Shown here piece by piece: positions 1 through 11,200 of a stretch of DNA of 64,000 bases (its first letter is position 1; every line of letters starts with the position of its first letter). The notes beneath the pieces were generated by a model. It saw only the letters and a list, made by a program, of their open reading frames with translations. It was not told where the DNA came from and made no database searches. This DNA comes from Euphorbia lathyris. Taxonomy: Eukaryota; Streptophyta; Magnoliopsida; Malpighiales; Euphorbiaceae. The stretch lies in NCBI RefSeq assembly GCF_963576675.1, contig NC_088918.1, positions 65,497,001 through 65,561,000 of the forward strand. Reading direction: 5' to 3'. The position numbers were made by a program, and so were the translations under genes.

Positions 1-168
1 CACACCAATGCCACGTGTCATTTTTTATTAAATTTTTCCATTGAGACTCCTGCTCGGCGAGCAACCCCATTTGTGCTCGGCGAGCAACTACCAGAGATGG
101 ATTTCGATCAGAATTCTTATGCCAAAATGGAAAATTTTAATAAAAAAGTGACACGTGACATTGGTGTG
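1..168. repeat. Foldback (MITE-like) inverted repeat at window edge
   Basis: Bases 1-44 and 125-168 are near-perfect inverted copies (CACACCAATG[C/T]CACGTGTCA at the outer ends). The loop holds two copies of the self-complementary 13-mer TGCTCGGCGAGCA (51-63 and 74-86). No protein is encoded. The element may extend left of the window, so family and target duplication cannot be judged. Confidence 0.6.
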
Positions 169-1214
169 GTCAACAGTCAAGCACGTTTTCTACACGGATC
201 AATATTTTGACCGAACATAGGGATGTAAGGTGTTGTATGTGATGTTTTTAGAGAGTTGAGGGGGTTGAGAGGTTGTCCCCTAAGTTGAGGGGGTCATGTG
301 AAAAAAAGTTACAAATTTAGGGGGCTGGGTGTCTATTAAGCCTAAAAAATAATTTATCAACTATCTCTTATATAAACTTTGTCATCTCTGTTACATATGC
401 ATGTCTTTTTATCACTAATCTGATTTTTTAAAAGAATTAAAAAATTTATACTATGTTTTGTATGAGTTAGAAAAAAAAATTCAAATATTTTACCGGACTT
501 AAAATTATTAATCTCCAATTTTATTATAAAATTGTAAAAACATAAGAATACAAAACAAAATATATATGTTTTTTAATGATATCTGCAATCAATCCAACTT
601 GACAATGTTGGGTAAAATTATATTTTTAGACGTTAGAGATAAAATTGCTCTTGATTAATAAAGTTAGAGTATTTTTACATTTTATTCCAAAAAAACAATA
701 AAAAAAAGATGCATGGCACTTTATTAGAAAATGATTAGTATAAAGTAAAATTGTATAATTATTACATTTGCATTGATAATATCCAAGAGACCCGGATCAT
801 ATATAATTTCATATAATTTCTCCTGATTGTGGATTTTAATCCAATTTATATTAAAAACGAAAGTCTTTTGTGGTTCTATTTGGACTAATACAATAAGATG
901 AATATTTTTCTTTTTAGAATTTTCTTCTTATTTTACCATAATATAAAGTTGAAGATTAATTTGTTTTTTCTAATGGAGTCCAAGATTGATTTGGGTGGTA
1001 TTTTTTTTATATAAAATTGTGAATGGTCTTCAAGTTCAGACAATTGTCTACATGATACGTATGTCAACATATTTTATTATACAACTAGAAAAGATTACGT
1101 TATTAGTGAATATATATGGGTTTTTAACCGTTTAAGGTTTGCCATGACTTTATACTACCTTCTATAATTAATCTATTAATTAAGAATAGAAATTTCTAGT
1201 TGATAGTGACATAC
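169..1214. other. AT-rich intergenic DNA, no gene seen
   Basis: The first 180 bases contain G-rich tracts (GTTGAGGGGG repeated near 255-295), probably the flank of a transposon end. The rest is AT-rich with short A/T runs. I see no coding pattern, splice structure or RNA gene. Confidence 0.6.
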
Positions 1215-1983
1215 CAGAAATTCTGCGATGTAATACTCTTGATTATTGAAAGGAATTTTTTTTGCGTACAAAGATGATCGGAATGAGACCATTGATAAGA
1301 ATCTTACTTTGATGCTTAAGTTCGTGATGTATATAGAGGATTGAGCAATTGAGTGTAATTACATAGAAGAACGTGTGTATGTAATATGATTATGTGATTT
1401 ATATGATATCATTGTCCTTAGATTTCTCGGAAGACAGCTGAATGTAATGTAGGTAAGTCATATCCTACTCGTTTTGGATTACCTTGATTCTATGCGAATC
1501 TGGCAGGATATAGACTGAGTCGGACTTGAAGAATCTCCTATTGGTCCACGTGTCTGAGGAAAATTGGTATTCCTGTTTAGTTAGATCTGACGGCTCCAAA
1601 TGCTCTGAACTCATGATGGTCTAGGAAAATTGGTATTCCCGTTTAGTTAAGATGTCACCTCCTTTAACGTGGTCGATAACATTTGACACATGATAGTGTC
1701 AGTGGCATTTGTGGTTTTCAAGACCCTTCGTTAATTCTTCACATGCCCATCATATTTTTATAATAAAGGATATTTTATCCTTTAAGATAGCATCTCCCTC
1801 TAAAGGCACAGTCAGAGTGGGGAGGTCATATCTATTACCTCTGGCATCAAAGAGTCTGAGGTTGAATCTCCCACTATGTTACGTAACTCCTTTCAGATGA
1901 GCTTTGTCATCGATTCTTTTTCTTTAGGCTCCTGATTATTTATGTTGTTACAGGATGCCTTTTCGGGTCTTGCCCATCAATCT

Positions 1984-2346
1984 TTATGAGATCTGGGAGC
2001 ATATGTTTTCTTGTTTCGGTGAAACTGTTGGAGTATGACCTTTTAATTGTCTTTTTTTTTTACGATGTGGGGATTCAGATTCGTTTGGGGACCTCCGAAA
2101 CCTGCGCTTACACTTCGGTAGTGTTGGGGAAATACAGTGTTCCTCACGTTGCTTACTTCGGATAGAGGGTTTGGTTTGCTCCTCTTCCAACAATGCGATG
2201 AGGGGATTAATCTTCTCCGAATGAGTCGTTTTAGCTGCTTTTAAAGTATGAGGATGAGAATGATTAGAATGTGTTAAACATGTTTTCTTGAGTTGCCTAT
2301 GTTTTACTATAGGCTCTTCCTTATGCACCCTCTTTGAAGTACTCAT
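1984..2346 (-). pseudogene. gag-leader-like basic ORF inside the LTR remnant
   Basis: A 120-codon open frame, rich in Lys, Arg, His and Ser, lies between the two LTR-like repeats. Further upstream on the same strand (about 2400-2540) are traces such as EQAATMAELQDKLVAAEEA, which resemble the N-terminal coiled part of Ty3 gag. No zinc knuckle, protease or RT is present. It is best read as leftover gag of a non-autonomous element; function is unlikely. Confidence 0.3.
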
Positions 2347-2890
2347 AAGAGATATTTTTCCTTATCGAATGATTGTGATCTGTGGGTCATCTAGTGGACC
2401 AAGTGGTGGAATTTTTGTTCTTTACTAGTTGATGGCTTCTTCAGCTGCAACCAGTTTGTCTTGTAGTTCGGCCATTGTGGCAGCTTGCTCATTTGTGGCT
2501 TGCTAGATGGTGCTCATAGTATAGAAGGGCTTCTTTGTAATGCATTCTGTGAATTCTTTGTTCGATAGCGCTAGGGAACTTGAGGTTCCGCCCATGCACC
2601 GGTAAATCTATGTCGTGATCCAGAAAAAAGTTATAGAGTTGTTACTAGCGTTGGGGAAAGTGCCAGGTTGATATGAAGATGTAGGATTTGAGCTATTTTT
2701 GTGTTGAGTCATAGTCGTTTTGGTTTGATCAACACTCACTACACCAATTTGATATTAGAGATTATGTGAGGTAATACTCTGTGACTGAAAGGATCTTTTT
2801 GGTACCTGAGATAAGACAGAAATATTGTCAGGGCAAGGTTGTTGACAGACAACCCCATTTCACCAATTAAGATTAATTGAAAGAATATGT

Positions 2891-3363
2891 TAGACCGGCA
2901 AAGCGACACACGACCCGATGACTCAACACGAACACGACACGCCTTTTTAGTGTTAGTGTTTAGGGTTTTATGACACGACACGAAATGACATGTTAATTTT
3001 CGTGTCGTGTTCGTGTCAACCCGAAAACACAAAACTGACCCAAAATTTAATTACAAATATACCCTTATAACACGAACCTGAAACCTGACACGATACAAAC
3101 ATGAAAATTGCCAGGTGTAGTCGTGTTAGACAGGCCGTGTTGAGCATGTTAGGTCGTGTTAGGAGGTCATGTCGTGTCAATTTAATTGGTTGTGTAAAAA
3201 ATTCGTGTCGTGTCGTGTTTACCGTGTCAAGAGCAGGTCGTGTTCGTGTTCTGGTTTTGTGATACGAAAAGTTTTCGTGTCGTGTTTGTGTTTCAGGTGT
3301 TGACACGAACCCGAAACCTGACACGACACGAACACGACATGAACACGAAAATTGTCAGGTCTA
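2891..3363. mobile_element. hAT-like MITE built of ACACGA-type repeats
   Basis: The ends TAGACCGGCAA (left) and the complement of TTGTCAGGTCTA (right) form imperfect terminal inverted repeats. The body is made of degenerate ACACGACACGAACACGAC repeats in both orientations. The flanking 8-mers GAATATGT and GAATTAAT agree at five of eight positions, an eroded duplication at best. It sits inside the right LTR-like repeat of the older element. Confidence 0.5.
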
Positions 3364-3640
3364 GAATTAATATGTGCATGTACCTTGATTGTGTAATTTC
3401 TAGACGTGGATATCCTTAGATTTCTTGGAAGACTGTTGAACGTAATTTAGATAAGTCGTATTCTACTCGTTTTATGTTAACTTGATTCTGGACGAATCTG
3501 GCGTGATTTATTCTAAGTTGGACTTGGAGACTCTCTTATTGATCTACGTCTACGTGTTAGAGAAAGAGTGGTATTTCTACTTATTTGACGACTCTCAATA
3601 CTCCGAACGCTCCTAATTATCTAGGATGGGGACAAATATA

Positions 3641-4489
3641 TTGATACTAATTTGCATTATTATCAAGTAGTATTTTTTCTATTGTAAGAAGAACAATTTA
3701 CTATACATAATTAGTAAAAAAAAATAGCGTGGCATTTCAATTGTCAATTTACCTTAAGCGGTTATATATGTCAATAAGTAGTTGAATTTTTTAATTTGTA
3801 GTAACAGTATATAAATCACATTATTATATTTTTGCAATAAAGAATTCAGAATGTGTAGAAACGTGAAATCACGTACAATTTATTTCCTCTAATGATAGTC
3901 CAATTAAGGTAACTGCTGGGAACCGAGTGAGGAAAGAGTTGAATAATTTATACAGAAGAAATGGAAAAGTATCTCAATTATATAAATAAACAAATTTTTG
4001 GAACATACCTATATTAGTAGTCGCCTTCCTCCAATAACGCGTCTGAAGTTTCTCTCACGTAATAAGACTTGAGACCAACCGAAAACACCTTCTACTTTCA
4101 TCATTATTATGCTTTTCTAGAATTGCTGAATCAGTAACATTATTATTATTATTATTATTATTGGTTTTAAAGATCTAGAACTTTTGAATCAAAAAAAATC
4201 TACAGCTTTTGAATCAGTCTTCACATGCATAATATTTATGAGCAAAAACCCAAAACTAAACATAATCTAAAATATATAATATCATATAATTATAAATTTT
4301 ATTTTGTATATATTTAAAATTTAAATACTAAGTAAACTTTGATTACATTGTAAAGATGAATTAACTTTCAAATAATATTTATCGAAATATAAAAAAAAAT
4401 GCTAAAAAATATTTTAAAATTTTAACGTTTAAGTATTAGCATAATATACCAATTAGGTAAAGGCTATACTTACTTTGTTTTTTACAAAT
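3641..4489. other. AT-rich intergenic DNA with (ATT)n microsatellite
   Basis: There is no coding evidence. A perfect (ATT)n run lies at about 4138-4162; the remainder is low-complexity AT-rich sequence. Confidence 0.6.
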
Positions 4490-4590
4490 TAAGGTTAGTT
4501 TAAGTGGTTAAGGACAATCAAGTTGCTTAACTTAGTGATCTCGAGTTCAAATCCTAGTGTATGCAATGGGAAAGGATCTAATTTGACTCT
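4490..4590 (+). mobile_element. tRNA-derived SINE-like head
   Basis: An A-box-like stretch (TAGTTTAAGTGGTTA, 4496-4510) is followed about 35 bases later by a B-box-like stretch (GAGTTCAAATCC, 4543-4554), the spacing of an internal pol III promoter. The body is cut at 4590 by Tat element E2 and resumes after 23,939 with an A-rich tail (CTAAAAAAATATAT). This suits a plant SINE whose 3' end was hit by E2. No tRNA cloverleaf is complete, so a tRNA gene is not called. Confidence 0.45.
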
Positions 4591-4696
4591 TGATGATCCG
4601 CGAAGCCAAACCGGGCCGAATCATAAACACGGGCCCAACCTATACTTAGGCTCATGGTTCCAGATCAAATGGGCTCCTAATAAAGGAAGCGGGTAA
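4591..4696 (+). repeat. E2 5' LTR, first part
   Basis: These 106 bases match the first part of the E2 3' LTR (from 23,513) with one visible change (TTAGGCTC for TTAGGCCC). They are exactly what is missing from the LTR part resuming at 14,369, which proves that E1 split the LTR. Confidence 0.88.
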
Positions 4697-5123
4697 TGAT
4701 AACTTGTCGGATTTAATTCGATGGTCCTCGTCGTAGTTACCTGCAAAACAAAACCGGAGACAGGATCTCCGGAAAAACTCTCCGACGATCAAGTCAGTTT
4801 TATGTGGAAGGCTAGTAGATTGATAATAGTATTGATGGGAAAAATGTCAACTTACCTCCCCTATTTGCTTTCATGTCTCTTTTATAAGTATCTCTAGGTA
4901 ACCGCCGAGGGCGGTTACTCTTTCTATGCCACGTCCCTTACGTGGCCACCAACGTGGTTTCGTTTGTTTGAGTGGGAGGTTTAATGCCCTGTTAGGATTT
5001 CGGAGCGGTTATCCGCTTTACCCGCTTCCTTTATTAGGAGCCCATTTGATCTGGAACCATGGGCCTAAGTATAGGTTGGGCCCGTGTTTATGATTCGGCC
5101 CGGTTTGGCTTCGCGGATCATCA
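4697..5123 (-). repeat. E1 3' LTR
   Basis: A 427-bp LTR read on the minus strand. Next to it is the polypurine tract (complement of CATGCCTCCCCCTTAG, 5124-5139). It contains the palindrome GTAACCGCC-CTC-GGCGGTTAC followed by TATAAAAG on the minus strand. Confidence 0.9.
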
Positions 5124-5367
5124 CATGCCTCCCCCTTAGTTTGGCAAGAGCCCTTTAGGGTCTTTTCATATGCTATAGGCAACTCTTCGTCTTTGTCTGG
5201 ATATTCAAAATTCGAAAGTGGTTCTTTCGTTCTCCGTCATTTCTTCTCCGGCGTCAACATCTTTGCGTTCGTTCTTCTCTGTATTCTTTCTCACATGTAA
5301 GTTTTCCTCTTCTGTAACTTGCAACTCGTTCAACTATTTCTTATTTCTGTTCGTTCCCTTCCCTGAT

Positions 5368-7685
5368 ATGTCGAACCCTGAACTTGATTTCGCACCTTTC
5401 GACGAAAATTACGATCGCGAGGTGTCTCACGAGGTCGAGGAGATGGTTGATGAAGTTTCAACTAGCTCTCCTAGGTCGGACTCTCATCCCGCCGATTTTC
5501 TCCATTTGGCGAATACAACTGATGAGGGCCTAGGTTTCGACCCCAAGAAGTTGATTCCACCACTCGTCCCAACTCCCCGTTTATTACCGAAAAAGGATAG
5601 GTCCGGAAGCTTAGTTTGTCGCGAGACGATTGACGACTTGCGGGAGCAGTATCCTTGGCTTCAAGGCCTGGAGACAAGCATTCCCGGGGAAAATAGAGGG
5701 CCTGGCGACTATCCAAAGGGGTACTTTACCATTTTTGTCGCCCAGATTATCTGTGGTTTCACGTATCCGCTGGCGGATGAGATTGCTTCCATCCTTGGTG
5801 GTTATGGAATCGCACCTGGACAACTGCATCCCAATGGATGGGCCGACTTAACCCTAGATAAGTTTCTGGTGGATTGTCTGGAGGTTCCCCTCTCACTCAA
5901 GATTTTCTCCAAGCTTCATCATTTCAAGAGTTCGGGGGAGTACTTTACTTTCATCCGACAGAGCGGTTACTACGGCTTTGATGAGAAGTCGAACAAAATT
6001 CGTGAGTGGGATAAGTCCTATTTCTTCATTAAGTTCCATGAAGGGAATCCAAACTTTCTGCGCTGCTGGGGCCGACCCAATGTAAAGAGTTTGAACTTTG
6101 GTTATCCCAGCCAGGAAGAATCCGCTATTATAAAGTTCTTGAAGAGTACTCCTCCATTTGTATGGACATATGATCAGGCATTCCATATGCTAAGAAGCCG
6201 AGTAGCGATTGCCTACCGCGAGGGAGATCGCGTTGTCTATATCCCTTATCGCGTTTTTGTACAAGGTACTATTAACTTATTTCCAAGTTGATGATTTCTT
6301 TTAACCCTTTGCAGGGGTGATCCTTTATCTCAACTCACTGCAGATCGGGAAGCGAAAGCCCTGGCAAGAAGGAAGAAGCGGATGGCGGGAACAACTTCTA
6401 TTGCAGGGGCGAATTCTCCTGTGGGGGCGACTTCTGTTGAGGCGGCTTCCCCCACAATTGCTTCTGTTTCACAGGGCCTCGCTTCTATTTCTGAGGAGCT
6501 TCCCTTAAATAGGAAGCGGAAGAGTAATGTAGATGTGGAGTCTTCTCGCCCTAGGAAGAAGAATACCTCCGTATCCTTGCCTGTCGTTGGTACATCTACA
6601 TCCACTCCATCCAAAGCCAAGGGCGATACCCCATTTCATGAGGTATAATAATTTATTCGCACTTCTTGCGTTATTTATTTTCTCTTATCAGTTTTCGCTG
6701 TTCTCCTGACCCTTCTCCTTGTGTATCCATAGCCGATTCCTGATATCAGCGGATGGTGGACCAGAACCTTTGGTAAAGCCGTGAGCTTTTCCTGTAGGGA
6801 CATTGTTTCTTCCATATGTAATGTCCTTGGGCGACTTCCCTCTGCTTCTCGCGTGCGCGAACAGGTGCCGCTTCCGACTGCCATGGAAGGGATTGAGAAG
6901 CGTGCTATAGAGGTATGTTGCTTTCTACTCATGTTCCATCCCTCAAATGCATGTCTCCATTCGCTCTTTTTATTCACGTATCGTCCTATATGCAGATCAT
7001 CAATTTCGCGGAGGGTGCTCTCTGCAGGGATGCTGAACGAGCTAGAGAGCTGGAAAGCCTTGGCACCGAATTGGCGACTCAGAAGTCGCTTTTTGATGAT
7101 GTCCAAGGCAAAGTAAAGGCCCTTGAAGGTGCTTGTCAGAAGGCCATCAGCGAGAAGGAGGAAGCTTTCAAATCCCTCCAGGCTAAGTCCGATGAGCTTC
7201 AGAAGGTTATTGATGATCTGAATTCGTCCAAGGAAGCTTTGGAGATGCAAAAGAGGAGGGCCGAGAAGATCACCGCTGAAGATGGTGCTCGCATCTATTG
7301 GTATGGAGAGCGGATTCATGCTGCCTATGAGCATGGACATCCAGATTATGTACTTAATCGCCCCAAGGTTCCCATTCCTGAAAAGGATTTAGCTGAAAAA
7401 TGGGACAAGTTGGAGGCCGAGGATGCCGATATGGATGAGGTACTTCTCCTAGATTGGCAGAGTTTTCATGACTCTCCAATTAGCTGTGAGATCCCAAATC
7501 AGAACGTAGAAGGAGGGGTACCACAAGATGTTTCTCATGTTGAACAAGAGGTACCTCGCTCTGATGCGGTTACTGATTTGACTGTTGGGGATTCTCTTGA
7601 AGCAGATCACCCCACAGGAGAAGATGAAGGAGCCGCTGAAGGCGAAGGGGGCAATAGAGGCGAAGGAGAAGAAACTGTAGTATAA
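5368..7685 (+). CDS. E1 antisense four-exon gene (aORF), putative gypsy-type transposon domain
   Basis: The gene lies antisense to gag-pol, between pol and the 3' LTR. Exons inferred from GT-AG sites are 5368-6265, 6344-6642, 6733-6912 and 6996-7685, giving about 688 residues with no stop. The same phases are kept in E3. Residues about 95-290 carry a conserved block (PKGYFTIFVAQIICGFTYPL, then GGYGIAPGQLHPNGWADL) that I assign to the Pfam family called putative gypsy type transposon (PF04195); this is from memory, not a search. The last exon is a long heptad coiled coil followed by an acidic tail. Tat elements are known to carry extra ORFs in either orientation; their function is unknown. Start: first ATG of the domain frame (MSNPELDF). 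An upstream non-ATG extension to 5218 is open but unlikely. Confidence 0.72.
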
Positions 7686-8255
7686 TTTTATTTATATCCG
7701 AACTGTTGTATGTAACAAACTGCCAGTATATATATCAACCGAGCGACTTTGCCGCCGCTTTTACATATATGTGCAATTATTGTTTTATTCTTCTTCGCTT
7801 TAATATCGGTTATTTTCGTATGCGACCCTTGCCTCTTGCCGACTTCATACTTGTAATTTGTCGTAATTAGTTTTGTTTTCATTAGGGTGGCCATACCCTT
7901 TTTGCAATTTTTTTTGAGTACTCATTTATTCGCTTAATTTTATGCCTTATAATTTTTCAAATAATCATAAGGTTAACCATAAGGTTTTGCGAGTGATGCG
8001 TAATCATGTATCCGCCTTTCTTTTGTAGGCAACACATTTATGTGTTTGTATTAGCAGTTTGAAAAGGACCTGCATTCAGCCGTAGCATACAGAATAATTG
8101 TAACCAATGAACCTCTTTATTGATAAAGAAAAAAGACTTCTTGTTACATGGGTACCTAAACTGTGTGGGATCAAAGCCTCATTAAAACCTTTTATCAGAA
8201 AACCCAGTGGGAAAAAACTCATAAAAGGAAAAAGAGTACTCGTCATTTCCCTGAA
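7686..8255. other. E1 spacer between aORF 3' end and pol 3' end
   Basis: This non-coding spacer lies between two converging genes. It contains AACACATTTATGTGTT and a GATGCG...CATGTATC hairpin (about 7995-8050) that also occur in E2 and E3. Both transcripts probably end here, but no polyadenylation site is certain. Confidence 0.5.
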
Positions 8256-11200
8256 CTACGCGGCCTGTTTATATAGGCGTAGATTCTCTAGATTCCAGGT
8301 GCGCGGGAGCTTTTTGCCGCTCATTTCTTCTATTTCAAAAGTTGATGGTCCCAACTTCTTGGATACCCTGTAAGGCCCGATCCAGTTGACGCCTAATTTT
8401 CCTTTGCCTTCTCTGGATTGTATTTTATCTGCTTTTTTCAAGACCAAGTCGCTCTCATTGATTATCACCTTTCGCACCCTTCTGTCATGATACTTCTTGA
8501 TTCTATTGCGATATACTACCATTCGCATGTAAGCTTTTTCCCTTCGTTCTTCAACAGAATCCAATGCATCTCTAATGTTGATAGGATTTTGGGTGTCGCA
8601 GTAATAAATTACCCGATCTGTAGGCGATTTGATTTCAATAGGTAGGACTGCTTCGGCTCCATAAACCAGCGAGAAAGGTGTTTCGCCTGTTGCTGCCTTT
8701 ACAGAGGTTCTGTATGCCCATAACATATGAGGTATCTCATCCGCCCAACCTGTTTTCTTATCACCTAGTCGCTTCTTGATTCCCTGAATCATGGCCCTGT
8801 TGGTAACCTCTGTCATACCATTCGACTGGGGATGATTTACGGAAGAAAAATGATTCTTGATCCCCATGCTTTCGCAATATGCTTTGAACTTGACACAGTT
8901 GAACTGGGTGCCATTGTCGGTTATAAGCGTTTGTGGGATTCCAAACCGCATGATAATGTTCTCTCGTAAGAACTCGATCATTCGCTCAGGTGTTTGAGCG
9001 GTTACTGCCTCCGCTTCTACCCATTTGCTGAAGTGGTCAACTGCGACTATCAAGTACTTCCTTTTCTTTGTTGTTTCTGGGAACAGACCCACTATATCGA
9101 TTCTCCATGTCGCGAATGGCCACGCCGTCATTATAGTGACTTGTTCGGCTCCGGGAATATGCTTTTCATTTGTATGGATTTGACAGCTGTGACATCCCGC
9201 TACCATCTTCTGGGAATCCTCCCCCACCTTTGGCCAATAATAACCCATCAATTTGACTTTTCTTGCCAACGCCGCGGATGCTTCATGTGCGCCACAAATT
9301 CCTTCATGGAGTTCTCGCAGCACGTAGTCTCCTTCATTGCGGCTAATACATTTCAACCATGGACATGTATATGATTTTCGGTATAAAGTTCCATCCCGAA
9401 TTGAGTATCTTGCTGACTGCCCGAGTAGCTTTCTAGCTAAACTTTTATCAACCGGCAAATCTCCATGTTCTAGATAGTGGCGGATGGGCATCCGCCAATC
9501 TTCATCGTCCTCTAGCTCTTCGATGACCATAATCTGATCGGCTTCAAATGCTGGTGACGACCTTATTTCCAAATTACATGCCTTTTGACTCCATGGGTCT
9601 CTACTCGCTGCTGCCTTTGCCAACTCATCAGCCTTTGTGTTATGGCCTCTTGGAACATGCACCATCTCCCAGACGACTCCTTTATATGTTAACTCCTGCG
9701 TCAATCTGCCGACAACCTGATGGTACTTGACCAGATCCTCCTGTTTCACCAGATAATTTTTTGTGATCTGATTTATCATAAGCTTAGAGTCGCTGTAGAT
9801 TACCACTCTTTCCGGCATAAGTTCATTAAGCAACTTCAATCCGCATATCATTGCTTCATACTCCGCGGCATTGTTGGTAGTTTTGAATGTTAACCGTGTC
9901 GCATAGTACAGGCGAATAACATCTGGACCCTTGATGGCGACTCCTACTCCAGCTCCATCTGTGGATAATGCCCCATCTGTGAACATACTCCACTCTTCTT
10001 TTTGTGCCTTTGGACATTCGTCTTCATCCCATGTGAACTCATTCACGAAATCGGCAAGTACTTGACTTTTTAGAGCTGGTCTTCCTTCGTAGCGAATATC
10101 GAACTCTCCCAAGCGAATTGACCACTCCATTAATCGGTCGGATGCGTCAGGTTTCTGTAGTACCTTTCGCATTGGAATTCCAGTTCTCACAATGATAGTA
10201 TGCGCCTGAAAGTATGGCTTTAACCTAGCCGCCGTGGTTATCACCGCGAGGGCCATTTTGTCTAACCTCGAATATCGAAGTTCTGCGTCCTTCAAGACTT
10301 TACTCACGTACTACACCGGATATTGTTGCCCTTCTTCTTCTCCTACCATTACGGTGCATATCGCCGTGCTGGTGACAGATACATAAAGAAATAAATCTTT
10401 TCCATCCTCTGGCCTGCTCATTAAGGGCGGATAACATAGTAGTCGTTTTATCCCCTCGAATGCTTCTTGACAATCTGGTGTCCATTCAAAGGACTTAGAT
10501 TTTTTGATGGCATTGTAGAAAGGTAGACATCTTCTAGCCGAGCATGATATGAACCGCCCTAATGCCACCAACCGCCCATTGAGTCGTTGTACTTCTCTTA
10601 TATTCCTCGGTGTCTTCATCTCCATCACTGCTTTAACCTTCTCAGGATTCGCCTCAACTCCCTTGCCACTAACAATGAAACCCAGGAACTTCCCCGCTCT
10701 TGCTCCAAACGTGCATTTCTCTGGGTTCAATTTGAGGCCATATTTGATCAGCACTTCCAGGATTTCTTTAATATCCTGCGGGTGGTCTTGCATCTTCTTG
10801 CTTTTAATGATCATGTCATCTACATAAATCGAGAAGTTCTCGCCTGATTTGTCTGAAAATATTTTGTTCATCATCCGTTGATAGGTTGCTCCAGCATTTT
10901 TCAGTCCAAAGGGCATCACCTTGAAGCAATAAGTTGCCTGATGAGTTATGAATGACGTCTTGATCTCATCCGCCTTCTCCATTGGTATCTGGTGGTAACT
11001 GGATTTCACATCGGTGAACGATAAAGCTTCAAATCCCGCAGTCCTATCTACCAATATATCAATGTTAGGTAGCGGATACATATCCTTCGGACAAGCTTTA
11101 TTCAGATCTTTGAAGTCTACGCACATTCTGTACGTTCCATTTGGCTTTTTAACTATCACCACATTGGCTAGCCACTCCGGATAGGTGACTTCTCGAATTG

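Larger units (their letters stand above)
1215..3640 (-). mobile_element. Decayed non-autonomous LTR retroelement remnant
   Basis: Two diverged direct repeats flank about 1.1 kb. TAATACTCTT...ATTGAAAGGA near 1231-1253 recurs as TAATACTCTG...ACTGAAAGGA near 2772-2792. CCTTAGATTTCTCGGAAGAC at 1416-1435 recurs with one change at 3414-3433. They look like old LTRs; the right one is split by the MITE at 2891-3363. Read on the minus strand, the bases after the right repeat (TTGGTGTAGTGAGTG) resemble the primer-site region of the Tat elements in this window (TTGGTGCGGTGAGC). The interior shows only gag-like traces. LTR ends are not sharp. Confidence 0.5.

Noticed and set aside
6315..6343. Acceptor at 6314 (TTTGCAG/GGGTGATCC) for aORF intron 1
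   Set aside because: It shifts the frame and leads to a stop at 6506 to 6508; the acceptor at 6343 (CTGCAG/ATCGG) restores the conserved frame in all three copies.
9000..9400. Long plus-strand frames within E1 pol (e.g. 8994-9374, 11185-11553)
   Set aside because: They are shadows of the gag-pol frame on the other strand and mirror exactly in E2; no splice or start context supports them.
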